Shown here: positions 13,825 to 24,757 of the stretch, piece by piece | How positions within the stretch are numbered: position 1 is the stretch's first letter | Layout: every line of letters starts with the position of its first letter | Source: Fremontodendron californicum | Lineage: Eukaryota > Streptophyta > Magnoliopsida > Malvales > Malvaceae | Assembly: GCA_030761205.1 (NCBI GenBank) | Contig: JAULJL010000004.1 | Span: 25,021,172 to 25,085,171, forward strand | Direction of reading: 5' to 3' | DNA: 64,000 nt | Made by a program: the position numbers and the translations under genes | The notes under the pieces: generated by a model | Database searches by the model: none | What the model saw: the letters and a program-made list of their open reading frames with translations, nothing else | Told to the model about the DNA's origin: nothing

Positions 13825-14460
13825 CATTTACATTTTCATTTGCATTTGCATCTGCATCATGAAGCATTTGCATCATTCGTGGGTACTTACATTTGTATCA
13901 TTCGATGAGCATCTACATTTTATCATTACATTTACATCATTCGTGGATTTTCTCAAGCAATTGCATCATTTCCAAGATCATTGCATCTTCATTATTGCTT
14001 GGTAACTGCAGTTACACCATTCATGGATCATAAACATGTAAACAATTAACGACAACTCGAGGACATTTACATTTGCATCTGCATCATAAAGCATTTGCAT
14101 CTTTGTTAATCCCTGCATCTGCATCACGAAATATTTGCATCAATAGAAGATATTCGCATTTGTATCATAAAGCATTTGCACCATTGTTAATCTCTGTATT
14201 TGCATCAAAAGCATTTGCACCATTATTAATCTCTGCATTTGTATCATAAAGCATTTGCACCATTGTTAATCTCTGCATTTGTATCATAAAGCATTTGCAC
14301 CATCATTAATCTCTGCATCTGCATTAAGAAGCATTTGCATCAACTAAAGACATTTGCATTTGCATCATGAAGCATTTGCACCTTTTCTCTCTCTCTAAAT
14401 CTGCATCAATCGAAGACATTTGCATCTGCATCATTAAGCATTTGCATCCCTTCTCAAAAC
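13825..14460 (+). repeat. GCATTTGCATC-type tandem repeat
   Basis: An irregular array in which CATTTGCATC or CATTTGCACC recurs about every 15-60 bases, often as CATCATGAAGCATTTGCA or TTGTTAATCTCTGCATTTG. The best-ordered part is about 14090-14400, with units near 50 bp. It lies in the 3' non-coding part of the gypsy element. Confidence 0.8.
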
Positions 14461-14644
14461 CATCGGGTATAATTGTCAACATATTTTCAAAAATCGTGGA
14501 TAATACCTTCGGACACCTTTTTCAAAAAATAAACCTTTTCAAAACCTCCGGGCACTTTTTTCAAAAACCTTCGTGTATCATCTTTCAAAATGGCATTTTT
14601 CAAGACCTCCGTGCACCATTTTCAAAGAGAAACACCATTTTCAA

Positions 14645-15060
14645 AATATTTCTGGCTTCACCCAATATATTTTTCAACTATTGGTTCTGCCAATATCATC
14701 TCTTTCAAATCATTTATGGCTTCACCAAATCAGTTCTCGACTATTGGTTCCTCCCAGGTCATCTCATTCAAATCATTTCTGGTTCCACCCAGATCTTTTT
14801 CGACTATTGGTTCCGCCCAGGTCATCTCGTTCAAATCATTTCTGGCTTCACCCAGATCATTTCTCGACTTTTGGTTCTACCCAGGTTATCTCAAATTATT
14901 TTTGGCTTCACCAGAGACTTTTGATTTTGCCTAGGTCATTTCAATTTTTGGTTTCATTCAGATCACTTTTTGACTACTTGCTTCACCTAGGTCATTAGCC
15001 GACTACTGGTTTTCACCCAGATTGTTTCAATTTCTGCTTTTGCCAATCAGGTTAGCACAA
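14645..15060 (+). repeat. 63-bp minisatellite
   Basis: Direct repeats with a 63-bp period, seen as GGCTTCACC...CGACTATTGGTTC...CCCAGGTCATCTC...TTCAAATCATTTC. Three units at about 14649-14840 are well kept, followed by shorter degenerate units to about 15060. Because 63 is divisible by three and no frame holds a stop, all three plus frames stay open (14367-14998), giving peptides that are artefacts of the repeat. Confidence 0.85.
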
Positions 15061-15297
15061 GACAAGATAAGGCCTCGGGATGTCGTCGAGGTATTTTCTT
15101 TTCTTGCAAATCGAACTCGTTTTCTTAAGACGGGTCGAGCCTTGATATGATAGTCAAGGAAATAAATTTAAGGCAAATCCTTTTGTTTATATAAACGCCC
15201 TTTTTTTTCTTCTTTCTCTCCTTCATAGGTAATCTACACGACCTTACAAAATTGTTGTCTATTTGTATTTGCCTATTTTTGACTCTCAGCAATAGCC

Positions 15298-15310
15298 AAA
15301 GAGGGGCAGT
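15298..15310 (+). other. Polypurine tract of gypsy element
   Basis: AAAGAGGGGCAGT directly before the LTR start at 15311. A purine-rich run abutting the 3' LTR is the plus-strand primer in LTR retrotransposons, which fixes the orientation of this element as plus. Confidence 0.8.
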
Positions 15311-17953
15311 TGTAGACACCTAATTTTGTCCGAGCTCCTAAAAAGTATGTTTTTCTTACAAACCCGATTTTCTAAATTCACTTCAATTTCATGATTTCGT
15401 GGCTTAACATTCGAGTTCGAAAAAGTGGGCATGCCGATTTTGACACTTTGGATTAAAAAATCAACATAGGAAGAATTAATAAGAGAAGTCAAAATCGGAC
15501 AAAAGTCAAGATAAAGTTGACTTCAAAGTCAAAGTCAACTTTAAATATTGAAGATTAAAAAGGAGATTTGGGCGTTAAAGAAGTAATTTTGATTTAAAGT
15601 CAACTTTAAATATTGAAATGATAAGATTAAATGGAAGTGAAGTGAACAAGAATTGGTAGAAGAACACTAGGTGGGTTCGGCCAAGTGGTAAAAAGCAAGG
15701 GAGGAGCCCATTATTTTGTAATAAATAAGTAAAAGTTTGTGGGAGAATTGTATAAATAAATGCAAGGTAATCTTGTAATAAAAAAGGAAGAGTGGAGGAT
15801 GTCCTTGAAGGAGCTAAATGGCATGGTAGTAAATAAATGGATAAGTGATAAGAGTAAGGACATGAGTCACCTAGTTAGTACATGAGTTGGCATTTTTGGC
15901 CAATGAGAGCCACTCTTGGAGGCTAAGTTGGAAGGCCATTGGCTAGCCAATGGGTGGTGTGTGAACTTAATGAGGAAGGGATGAATCCCATTGGCTAAAG
16001 CATATGATGATGCCAAGTGGCTAAAAAAGATGACACTAGAAGCTTGTAGACTCATTTTCGGCCAAGGCTAACAAATGGAGGAAAAAGATCTCAAGGCCAT
16101 TCACTTACTCATTTTCTGCCAAGGCGGCAGTAGCTAGGGAGAAAGAAATCACAAAGGACAAAACGAAAGGAAGAGAGATAAAGGAAAAATGAGGAGAAAA
16201 GGGGAGAGGTTTTTTGGAAGGCTTACCTAAAGTAGCTTCCTTTCCTTTCTTTTCCATTGTTTGCTATTCGTTTCAAGCTTCTTCTTCTTTTCTATGTGAC
16301 TTTCATTTTCTCTTCTTCAAAATAAAAGTCTTTAAAAATATTTTCAAAAGAGCTTTTCTTTTCCTCTTCTCTTTTTCAAAAGAAGAAAGTTTTACGACAT
16401 TTTTTTTCTCTTTTTCTTTAACATGGCCGAACCTCTAGTCTTCCTTTTGCAATACTTTTTGCTTCATGCTTTCATCTTTGCCATATGATGCTTGTGGTCT
16501 ATTGGGTTATTTGATGTTATTTTCTTCTTTTTTTTCTTCTTGAAATAAAGAGGTTTTGAGCTTGATGATCTTAGTTTCATCCAAGTGAGGATTAGGCCGG
16601 ATTAACATCCAAGAGGCCAACCTTGAGCCAACCTTTATTTTTGTTTCTTGTCTATGTTTTTGCTTACATCTTGTTATTTTCTTGTGCATATTTGCTGAAT
16701 ATGGTCTATTGTGGAGCATCATTCATATTACATATTGCTTCTTCTCTTTGGAAAAGTGATTATGAGCTTGATAACATTGGATTCTTTCAAGAGATAGTTA
16801 GGCAGATTAACATCCAAAAGGTCAACCTTGAGCCAATCACTATATTTGTATTAAAACATGTTTTTAAAATAATTTCCAACATGATTTTGGTTAGGATTAA
16901 TCAATGGTCCATAGCCAAAATCTTGTTTTTCAAAGTGTTGGAAAAATCAATGTTTTAAAGGTTGGATATGAGATTTTGGGCAACATGAGTTAAATGCATT
17001 TTACCCAAATAAAAAACTGTTTTAATCTCATATAATACACCCTTGGCTGAACCTATGGTTGAAATTTCAGATTTTCTTGAGTTTTCCTTAAGGGTTAAAA
17101 AAATAGTTTTGATAAAACCGGTTTCGCGTAGCTAAAATGAGTTTTAAAACTAGCAAAAGTTTGAATTTTTTTCTGCATTAAGAAGGGTTGGCCGAATACA
17201 AAGGGTGGATGTTTCAAGGATGTTTTTTAATCTTTTAAGATTATAAAATATGGTTTTGATAAACCGGGCTATAGGTAGTTAAAACGGGCTTCAAAATCGA
17301 GTAAAAATAGCTTTCTCTTTTTTAAAAAATGCATCTTTTATTTTCTTTTGTTTTAAATTTTGGGCATTTTTCCCTAGGGAGTTTCGGTCAAACATGGGCA
17401 TTCGAATACCCTCTCTAATCTGAGCAAAATTTCGTGCTCAAAAATCCTTTTTCTATAAGTTCAATTTAAGTTTCGTTCAAAGGTATTAGGATACCTTCTT
17501 AGGTATCCCGATGCCTTCTCTTCAAGAGAGAAACACATTCTAATAATGGTCTCGTTTTTCATGCATTTCATATTTAAAAAATGTTTTCTTAATTTGTCAT
17601 AAAAACGTGCATTTTCGATTTCATAAATATTTGGCAAGAATTATTTCTTAATCTTTAGGGTTTGCCAGGAAGGTTAGAAAATTCTTCAATGCACGTGTTT
17701 ATGAAATCATAAAGCATGATTTTTATTTTACTCGAAATTACATACATATTAAGCGAAAGAACGTTTTTCCAAGCTTTGTCGGGTTTACCAGGGAGTTCGG
17801 TCAATTTTTTCGACGTTTGCCATTTATGTAATTTCAAATAAATAAATACATGAAAAATGATTTCAAAATATGATTGTATGCATATCCTTGTTTATTTTCT
17901 TTAATGATTATTGCTTACGATAATTTCATGTTCGTGATAATTGTTTATTAATG

Positions 17954-17987
<34 letters not shown>

Positions 17988-18765
17988 TTGCTTATAATAT
18001 GATTTTGATTATTCCATGTGATAATTGTTACATCGGTTAATTTCTTATTTATAACATGTGATAGATAATGTTTATATTCATTTTCTCATATTGATATATT
18101 AATAATGTTTTCAAATTCATGTCCATTTTTAAATGAGTTTAAATGCATATAAAAATCAATGCTTTACTAATAAAATGAGATAATGTTTTCGAATTAAAAT
18201 AATTTATGAGTTCTCTGATGGATCTGCCGGGGAGGATATCATCAATTATCATTAACAATGGAACATCTTTTTCCAAAAGAAAAAAGGATGCTACAAATAT
18301 TTTTGAAATAAAAAAAATTTTCATATTTTGCCGGATCTGCCGAAAATAAGAAAAATTTGGTGTTAATAAAATTTTCGAATCAGTATCAAAAAATATGATT
18401 ACTTTTAAAAGAGAATTATCTTTGAATATCAAATCTAAAACCAACTTTCATCAAGACTCAAGATAACACGTGATTAATAAGGTATCATTTTATACGGAAG
18501 TTGTGGCGATGCTATAACCTTCCACGTGACATAATCGACTCCCGAACTCGCATTTTGATATTCTCTGGTTTAACGTGGATTTTAAAATTGGTTTTCCAAA
18601 ATAATTTAATTAATTTTAAAATATTTTACAAAAAGCGATTTTAATAGGTAACTGATCACACCTAGTAAAAAAAATCGGTAACGACTCCATTTTTCTAGGT
18701 TGTTTTAAAACCCTCGTCTTATTTACGAGAAACCAATTATTTTTTTTCCTCTTCTCCTAATGTCA
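15311..18765 (+). mobile_element. Ty3/gypsy 3' LTR, plus strand
   Basis: Starts TGTAGACACCTAATTTTGTC right after the polypurine tract and matches, in inverted orientation, the 1-9155 region until AATGTCA at 18759-18765, taken as the LTR end. Matching landmarks include GGGTTCGGCCAAG (15670), CCAACCTTGAGCCAACC (16617), the TAGGTATCCC stretch (17500), the paired Ile-free runs around TGCCGGATCTGCCG (18330) and the ACTGATCACACCTAG stretch (18652). About 3.46 kb long, within the range of Tat/Ogre LTRs. A segment near 16560-16650 is repeated at about 16767-16850. An AT microsatellite is at 17956-17984. The first copy's 5' LTR is not in place, so insertion-site duplications cannot be tested. Confidence 0.8.
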
Positions 18766-18786
18766 TTTGACGGCCACGAGATTGTT

Positions 18787-18990
18787 ATGCAGACGAGATC
18801 AACCGAAACTTCTCAACCCAAGCCTCTTTGGAAGTTCTTTCAATAAGCATTCTTCGATTTTGCAAGTGCTTTGGCTTATAGAAGCAAGGAGGTTTCTCAA
18901 GAGGAACCACTAGATGAAGACACTCACAAAGCCAGATCTAAAACGAAGCAGAAAAGTAAGAAAAATAGAAAATTAAAGCACTACAAATAA
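18787..18990 (+). pseudogene. Short open frame broken by one stop, unknown
   Basis: Just downstream of the LTR end, an ATG at 18787 opens MQTRSTETSQPKPLWKFFQ, then a TAA, then 47 more in-frame codons (AFFDFASALAYRSKEVSQEE..., Lys/Arg-rich end) to a TAA at 18988. The composition reads like protein and is unlike the neighbouring LTR. The stop could be a single CAA to TAA change. I do not recognise the family. It may be a fragment of a host gene left between the gypsy and copia insertions, or chance. Confidence 0.3.
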
Positions 18991-19036
18991 CGGATGTTGT
19001 CGATCGGTAGTACCATGTGACGACTGACACAGTAAT

Positions 19037-19061
19037 TGTTATTCCTAGTGTATTCAAATAC

Positions 19062-19103
<42 letters not shown>

Positions 19104-20085
19104 CATTAAAGAAAAGAGAACTGATAATTAATCTGAAATTATTTACCAGAATCGAATTATAACATATATGAACATTAAAAGAACATATAAAGAACAATTT
19201 GAATTGGCAGAACATTATATATTAAAATATTCAAATAATGAATATACGGACATATACTCACAGTTTTGGTAGAACCAAAAAATTGAAAATCGAGTCAAGG
19301 TAAAACCTCTAACCTTAAGACGATTATTACATGTCTATCAGGTGCTTACTGTATATTAAAACTCGTCTCTCAGGCTTCCTCAATAACGTTGCTGTCGAGA
19401 GCACACTCGAAACAACACAACGAACCAAGAAAAATGTAGTCGGTCTCTCTCACAGAAGACACTTGAAAAATCGAGAGAAGAAGGAAAAATAAACTTAACT
19501 TTTTCGATATATTAAAACAGGCACAACCCTCTGATTTATATAGGAAACCAAAAGTCTGTTCAAACAGACGCACCAATTGACAAGACCAGTTCAATTAAAA
19601 AATCAATAGAAAAAAACTGAACCGGCATGTCTAATCCGAAGAGACAAGCCATTTAAAAAGGAAACGGTTCGGTTTGGACCGAATAAACAAGTCGATTGGG
19701 CAGTAAAAAATTAGTTACTGACCCAAACCTAAACCCGACCTAGCCTAGCCCGGCTCGACGGCGCACGTGTGTGGTAGCCCATTTTTGTGTAGGTCCTCAC
19801 CTTTTACAAAAACTTGGGTGCCTCTTAGGGCCCAACCCAACATGGAACAGAAGCCTATATAAATTACAAGTTTAAACCTTTCTTTATTCAATGTGGGATT
19901 CCACACCTAGCACAACTTCAATCAACTTCTTCCTCTTCAAATGGGTACCTTTGAGATTAATTTCTCATTCAAACATGATATCAATTGTGTACATAAATTA
20001 TACACCGTATATCTACTTACGACAACTACGTATTGATATACGTATTTCATATTTATACACTCAAATTAACCATTGATATCCAACA
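19037..20085 (-). repeat. Copia 3' LTR
   Basis: In element sense it starts TGTTGGATATCAATGG at 20085, next to the polypurine tract, and ends GGAATAACA at 19037 (1049 bp). It holds a TATATAAAT box at about 19540 in minus sense. An AT microsatellite at 19068-19100 is much longer than in the other LTR. Confidence 0.85.
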
Positions 20086-20097
20086 ATCCCCCACATG
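20086..20097 (-). other. Copia polypurine tract
   Basis: Minus-sense ATGTGGGGGAT directly before the LTR start TGTTGG. It is the usual G-run plus-strand primer of this kind of copia element. Confidence 0.75.
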
Positions 20098-20559
20098 AAT
20101 GAAAATTATCTGATTAAAACGATGAACTGACTCAGAATATGAGAGAGAATAACTTTGAAGAGTTATTGCATCAGGATAGGTAGCTTTTGGCTTTGAACCT
20201 TCTATAGTGACAACTATCGGATTTACTCGGCTAACTAGTTAACATGATGTCTTGAACTATTCAGCCTTTCGTGTAAACCAAGACAATAGGTATCACGCAA
20301 TTCCTCTTCGAACATCTTTGGTTCACACGGTTATGTTAATTTTGGCCCCGAACAGTCTTGGTTTCTATGAGTACTCTAGATAATTTATTCTGATCAATTC
20401 TCATAGAAATGATCACGTTTCATACTCATATAGGTGATTTCTTATCAAGAGTATCCTGCAATACACCATTTGATTTTATCAAGCTATAAGAATCATTAAA
20501 AGCATAGCTTATCCTAACTCTTTTGCAGGCAGCACTAATTCATCATAGGAATGGATAAG

Positions 20560-21270
20560 AGTGTTTAACTCTTCCAGTGCTCACACTATGTTAACATAAT
20601 TTGGTTGTCCCTTTGAACCTAGATCTTGGGATCTCCAGTCAGCGAGGTTGGGTTGCCATTATGTAACTTTAATTTATAGGCTTAAGACCCATTCCCCTCG
20701 ATTTATTTACTTGCTCTCTTGTTAAACCTTTCGTAAGCGGATCGCAACATTATCCTTTGATTTTACATAATCAATAGAGATAATTCTATTTGAGAGCAAC
20801 TGTCTTACAGTATTGTATCTTCAACGAATGTGTCGAGATTTACCGTTATACAAACTACTTTATGCCCTACCAATTGCAGATTGGCTATCACAATGTATAC
20901 AAATTGCAGGCACAGGTTTCGACCAACTTGGAAATATCTTCTAAAAAGTTCTGAAGCCATTCCGCTTCTTCTCCAGCTTTATCTAAAGCTATAGATTTAG
21001 ATTCCATAATGGATCTGGCAATACACGTTTATTTAGAAGATTTTCAAGACACTACAGCTCCTCCAATATTAAAGATAAATTCGCTAGTGGATTTTGAATC
21101 TTTAGTATCGGATATCCAATTTGCATCACTGTACCTTTCAAGCACCGCTAAATATCTTGTATAGTGCAGTCCATAACTTGAGGTGTATCTCAAATATCTG
21201 ACTACCCTTACTATGGTCTTTCAGTGATCCTTTCCAGGATTACTTGTAAATCTACTCAGTTTGCTAACTG
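20560..21270 (-). pseudogene. pol: Copia RNase H and end of reverse transcriptase
   Basis: The minus strand from about 21250 down reads as the end of copia RT and RNase H, with short clear runs such as YSDANWISDTKDSKS, GGAVVSWKSSKQT, ARSIMESKSIALDKAGEEAE and, after breaks, DPLTKGLTREQV near 20740. Several stops and frame changes interrupt it, notably between 20930 and 20760. Upstream of about 21270 the expected RT core is absent. Confidence 0.8.
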
Positions 21271-21560
21271 AGTATGCTATGTCTTTACATTCATTTACAA
21301 TCTAATGATTTGCTTCCAGGATCTGTGCCACTCTTGGCACCATTAGGGATCACCAATCCCATGGACAAGGTCTCATCCTCCGCTCCAAAACGAGGTAGTA
21401 ATGGTAGCACCAAGGCATACCAGACAATGACACTCTTCCCTACTTACTATGTAGATACCATCATTGACGCCAAGATCACACCCAAGTACCCTTGTTGCAC
21501 AAAGTTGACATTTTCTCATATCTCCTTCTCTTTGCCCTCAAAGACTGGGTCATGATCCTA
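21271..21560. other. Segment replacing copia reverse transcriptase
   Basis: Between the RNase H end and the integrase C-terminus, where the RT catalytic core should be, lies about 290 bp of more GC-rich DNA that I cannot match to copia in any frame. A plus-strand frame of 93 codons (21274-21555) spans it. It may be foreign filler DNA joined at a deletion, or very decayed RT. Confidence 0.35.
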
Positions 21561-22560
21561 TCAAATGATGCACCGAACATAGTTTTAGGTCCTATCATGA
21601 CCTTTTTTAGGCGGAGGAAACGCTACCTTAGCAAGACACCCCTACACTTTCATGTATTTATAGGATGGTCTTCGACCCTTCCACAATTCATACGATGTCT
21701 TATCTGATTTCTTGTAGGGTATTTTATTTAAAATATAATTAGCTATTAAAATAGCTTTCCCCCCACAAGTTCTGAGGTAACCCTGAACTTATCAACAAAG
21801 CCTTCAACATTTCTTTCAACTTTCGATTTTTACGTTTTGCAATACCATTTTGTTAAAATGAATAAGGAGCAGTGATTTGATGGACGATACCATTTTCTGA
21901 ACAGAATTCAGTAAACTATGATTCATATTCACCACCTCTATCACTCCTTATTATCTTAATTTTCTTACTTAGTTGATTTTCGACCTCATTTTTAAAGAGC
22001 TTAAAAGCTTCCAAGGCCTCGTCTTTGCTTCTTAGCAAATAGGCATAACAATATCTTGTGCATTCATCAATAAAAGTAATTGAATACTTTTTACCGCCTC
22101 TAGTTTGCACAAATTTTAAGTCATAAATATCAGTGTGAATTAAGTCTAGGGTTCACTACTTCTTTCTACCGAATAGAAAGAAGCCTTAGCCAATTTGGAT
22201 TCCACACAAATTTCACATTTGTGTTTTTTATCAATAACGATTTTCGAAAGCAAATCCAAATTGCTGATTCTTTGCAAGGTCTTATAATGCACATGACCTA
22301 ATCTACCATGCCATAAATTAGAGGACACAATCAAATAAACAGAAGAAATAATCTTATTATTATTCTTTGTTCTTGGGCATAACAGCCATTACATTAAGAT
22401 TAAAAAGCCCATCACATAAATATCCTCTACCTACAAACATGCCACTTTTGATGAGTACAGATTTATCAGACTCAAATACCAGTCTGAACTCATTCTTGCT
22501 CAATAGAGAGCCAGTAACCAAATTCTTACGAATTTCAGGAGCATGAACCACATTGTTCAA
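21561..22560 (-). pseudogene. pol: Copia integrase, broken
   Basis: Minus-strand frames carry the zinc-binding HHCC part (NLWHGRLGHVHYKTLQRI, then HKCEICVESK; 22146-22334) and the catalytic core start (KKYSITFIDECTRYCYAYLL and RSDRGGEYES; 21916-22110), and a later run IGPKTMFGASFDRI near 21580. The first and second core Asp are visible. The pieces lie in different frames separated by stops, so no integrase is made. Upstream, 22360-22560 holds the spacer between protease and integrase. Confidence 0.85.
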
Positions 22561-23647
22561 AGTTCTTTTCCGGATGTCATCTTGAGCACCACCTTTCCAT
22601 GGTCTCGTATCTTGCAGACCAAAAAGTTTCTCATAAATAGTTGCTCATTAACAGCAGTTTCTTTATTCTCGGAGAAACTTTTTGTATCAAAACAAACGTG
22701 ACAAGTGACACCGGTATTAACCCACCATGTCTTAGGGTTTTCTACCATGTTTACTTGTGACACTACAGCAGCGAGCTCAATCTCATTATCATCAACTAAG
22801 TTGGCTTGAGCTTTCTTCTTCTTGTTCTGAAGGCAATCCTTTGCTCGATTACCGAGCTTGTTGCACACGAAATAAGTTCTCATGAACTTCTTGAAATTTA
22901 TTCCCTTATAACCTTGGGAAGAACTAGAACCAACATATTTCCTCTTATTGGTCTTGTTCGAATGTTCAACAACAATTGCTTGGCTTCCATGGTCTGAGCT
23001 TTAACCTTCTTTTCTGAACCACGGTTATCATCATCGATTCTTAATCGGATAATCAAGCCCTCTAAGGTCATCTCCTTTCTCTTGTGCTTTAGATAGTTCT
23101 TGAAATCTTTCCACGAATGAAGCAATTTCTCTATCAAAGCCGTCGTTTCAAATGACTCACTAAGAATCTTTCCTTTAGCAGTAATTTCATGGAGGATCAA
23201 CTGATACTCTTGGACTTGTCTTATCACGGTTTTCGAGTCCACCATTTTGAATTCCAGAAACCTGCCAACCACAAATTTTTTCGTCCCGACGTCCTCAATT
23301 ATGTACTTTCTTTCTAAGGACTCTCATAGCTCTCTCGCTGTTTTGATTGGGCTATACACGTTGTATAACGTGTTGTCCAATCAGTTGAGGATATAGTTCT
23401 TGCATAGGAAGTCAGAATACTTCCATGCTTCCACCGAGACTACAGCCATAGGATCGGTCTCTCCCTCTTTAATAACCGAGGCCTCCTCCCGTAAGAACCG
23501 GGATAGGTTCAGAGTGGTCAAATAGAACAGCATCTTATGCTGCCAACGTTTGAAGTCCAAACCACTGAAATTCTCGGGTCTCTCACCATGTGTAACATGT
23601 GGTAGCGCTACAGGCACACTCGCATTTACGGTAGACCGTTCTGCCAT
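22557..23647 (-). pseudogene. gag: Copia gag and protease, broken
   Basis: Gag starts at 23647 with MAERSTVNASVP and continues GERPENFSGLDFKRWQHKM; a stop near 23381 interrupts it before a second frame (22898-23272) with KFVVGRF-like and LKHKRKEMTLEGLI runs. The CCHC zinc knuckle is damaged: YFVCNKLGNRAKDC has Tyr where the first Cys and Asn where the His should be. The protease active site reads WWVNTG, so the catalytic Asp of the D-T/S-G motif is Asn. These changes would disable both RNA packaging and processing even without the stops. Confidence 0.85.
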
Positions 23648-23649
23648 CT

Positions 23650-23671
23650 GTTATTTAAAATAAAAGGATCA

Positions 23672-23709
<38 letters not shown>

Positions 23710-24118
23710 ATATATATAATATATATTACAAACACATATATATATAATATATGTTACAAACATATATATACATACAAACACAATATATATTACAAACACT
23801 ATATATATATATATATTATACAAATGTAACTATGTACAATAACAAATATATATAAATATGTTGCCAATAGTTATAAATACAAATATATATATATATATAT
23901 TCAACAATCGTAATGAAACAAAAACAGAATAATTGCACTACTAATACAAAGTAGTGTAACTAACAAAATTGTTCACAACAAATATATATAACGAAACAGT
24001 ATCAATATATATTTATATATATTATAACAAAAGAAACTATATATATTTCAAAGTATATATATCATAAAATGCAGTAATGAAATAATATAACAAAATAACA
24101 AGATAATCGTCTTAAGAT
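23650..24118 (-). other. Copia leader, AT-rich
   Basis: Between gag and the 5' LTR, dominated by AT and ATATAC microsatellite runs (about 23676-23900). No tRNA-Met primer-binding word (TGGTATCAGAGC) is seen next to the LTR. Instead the first bases after the LTR (24103-24116) are complementary to a site inside the LTR. Confidence 0.6.
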
Positions 24119-24757
24119 TGTATTCCTAGTGTATTCAAATATTGCATATATACATATACACAAACATTAAAGCAAAGAGAACTGATAATTAATCTGAAAT
24201 TATTTACCATAACCGAATTATAACATTTATGAACATTAAAAGAACATATAAAGAACAATTTGAATTGGCAGAATAGTATATATTAAAATATTCGAATATA
24301 CGAATATACGGACATATACTCACAGTTTCGATAAAATCAAAAGATTAAAAATCGAGTCAAGGTAGAATCTCTGACCTTAAGACGATTATTGCCTGTCTAT
24401 CAGGTGCTTACAGTATATTGCAACTCGTCTCTCAAGCCTCCTCAATAACGTTGTTGTCGAGAGCACACTCAAAGCAACACAGTAAACCAAGAAAAATGTA
24501 ATCAGTCTCTCTCACAGAAGACACTTGAAAAATCGAAAGGAAGAAGGAAAAATAAACTTAATTTTTTCGATATATTAAAACAGGCACAGCCCTCTGATTT
24601 ATATAAGAAACCAAAAGTCTATTCAAACAGACACACAATTGACAAGAATCGGTTCGGTTAAAAAACCAATAGAGAAAAACCAAACCGACATGTCTAATCT
24701 GAATAGACAAGCCATTTAAAAAGGAAACGGTTTGGTTTGGACTTAATAAACAAGATT
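24119..24757 (-). repeat. Copia 5' LTR, truncated
   Basis: Homologous to 19037 to about 19695 of the other LTR, including a TATATAAAT box (24597-24606, minus sense). The outer about 400 bp with the TGTTGG start is missing: after CAAG at 24754 the sequence runs into an A-rich stretch. Confidence 0.8.

Larger units (their letters stand above)
19037..24757 (-). mobile_element. Ty1/copia retrotransposon, minus strand, defective
   Basis: A copia element read on the minus strand: 5' LTR at 24119-24757 (truncated), gag, protease, integrase, a broken reverse transcriptase region, RNase H, polypurine tract and 3' LTR (19037-20085). Gene order protease-integrase-RT-RNase H marks Ty1/copia rather than Ty3/gypsy. 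The two LTRs share their last 640 bp closely. The reading frame is broken by stops and frameshifts throughout, so it cannot move by itself. Confidence 0.9.

Noticed and set aside
14367..14998. Three overlapping plus-strand frames of 114-185 codons
   Set aside because: They arise from a stop-free 63-bp repeat in the 3' non-coding part of a gypsy element.
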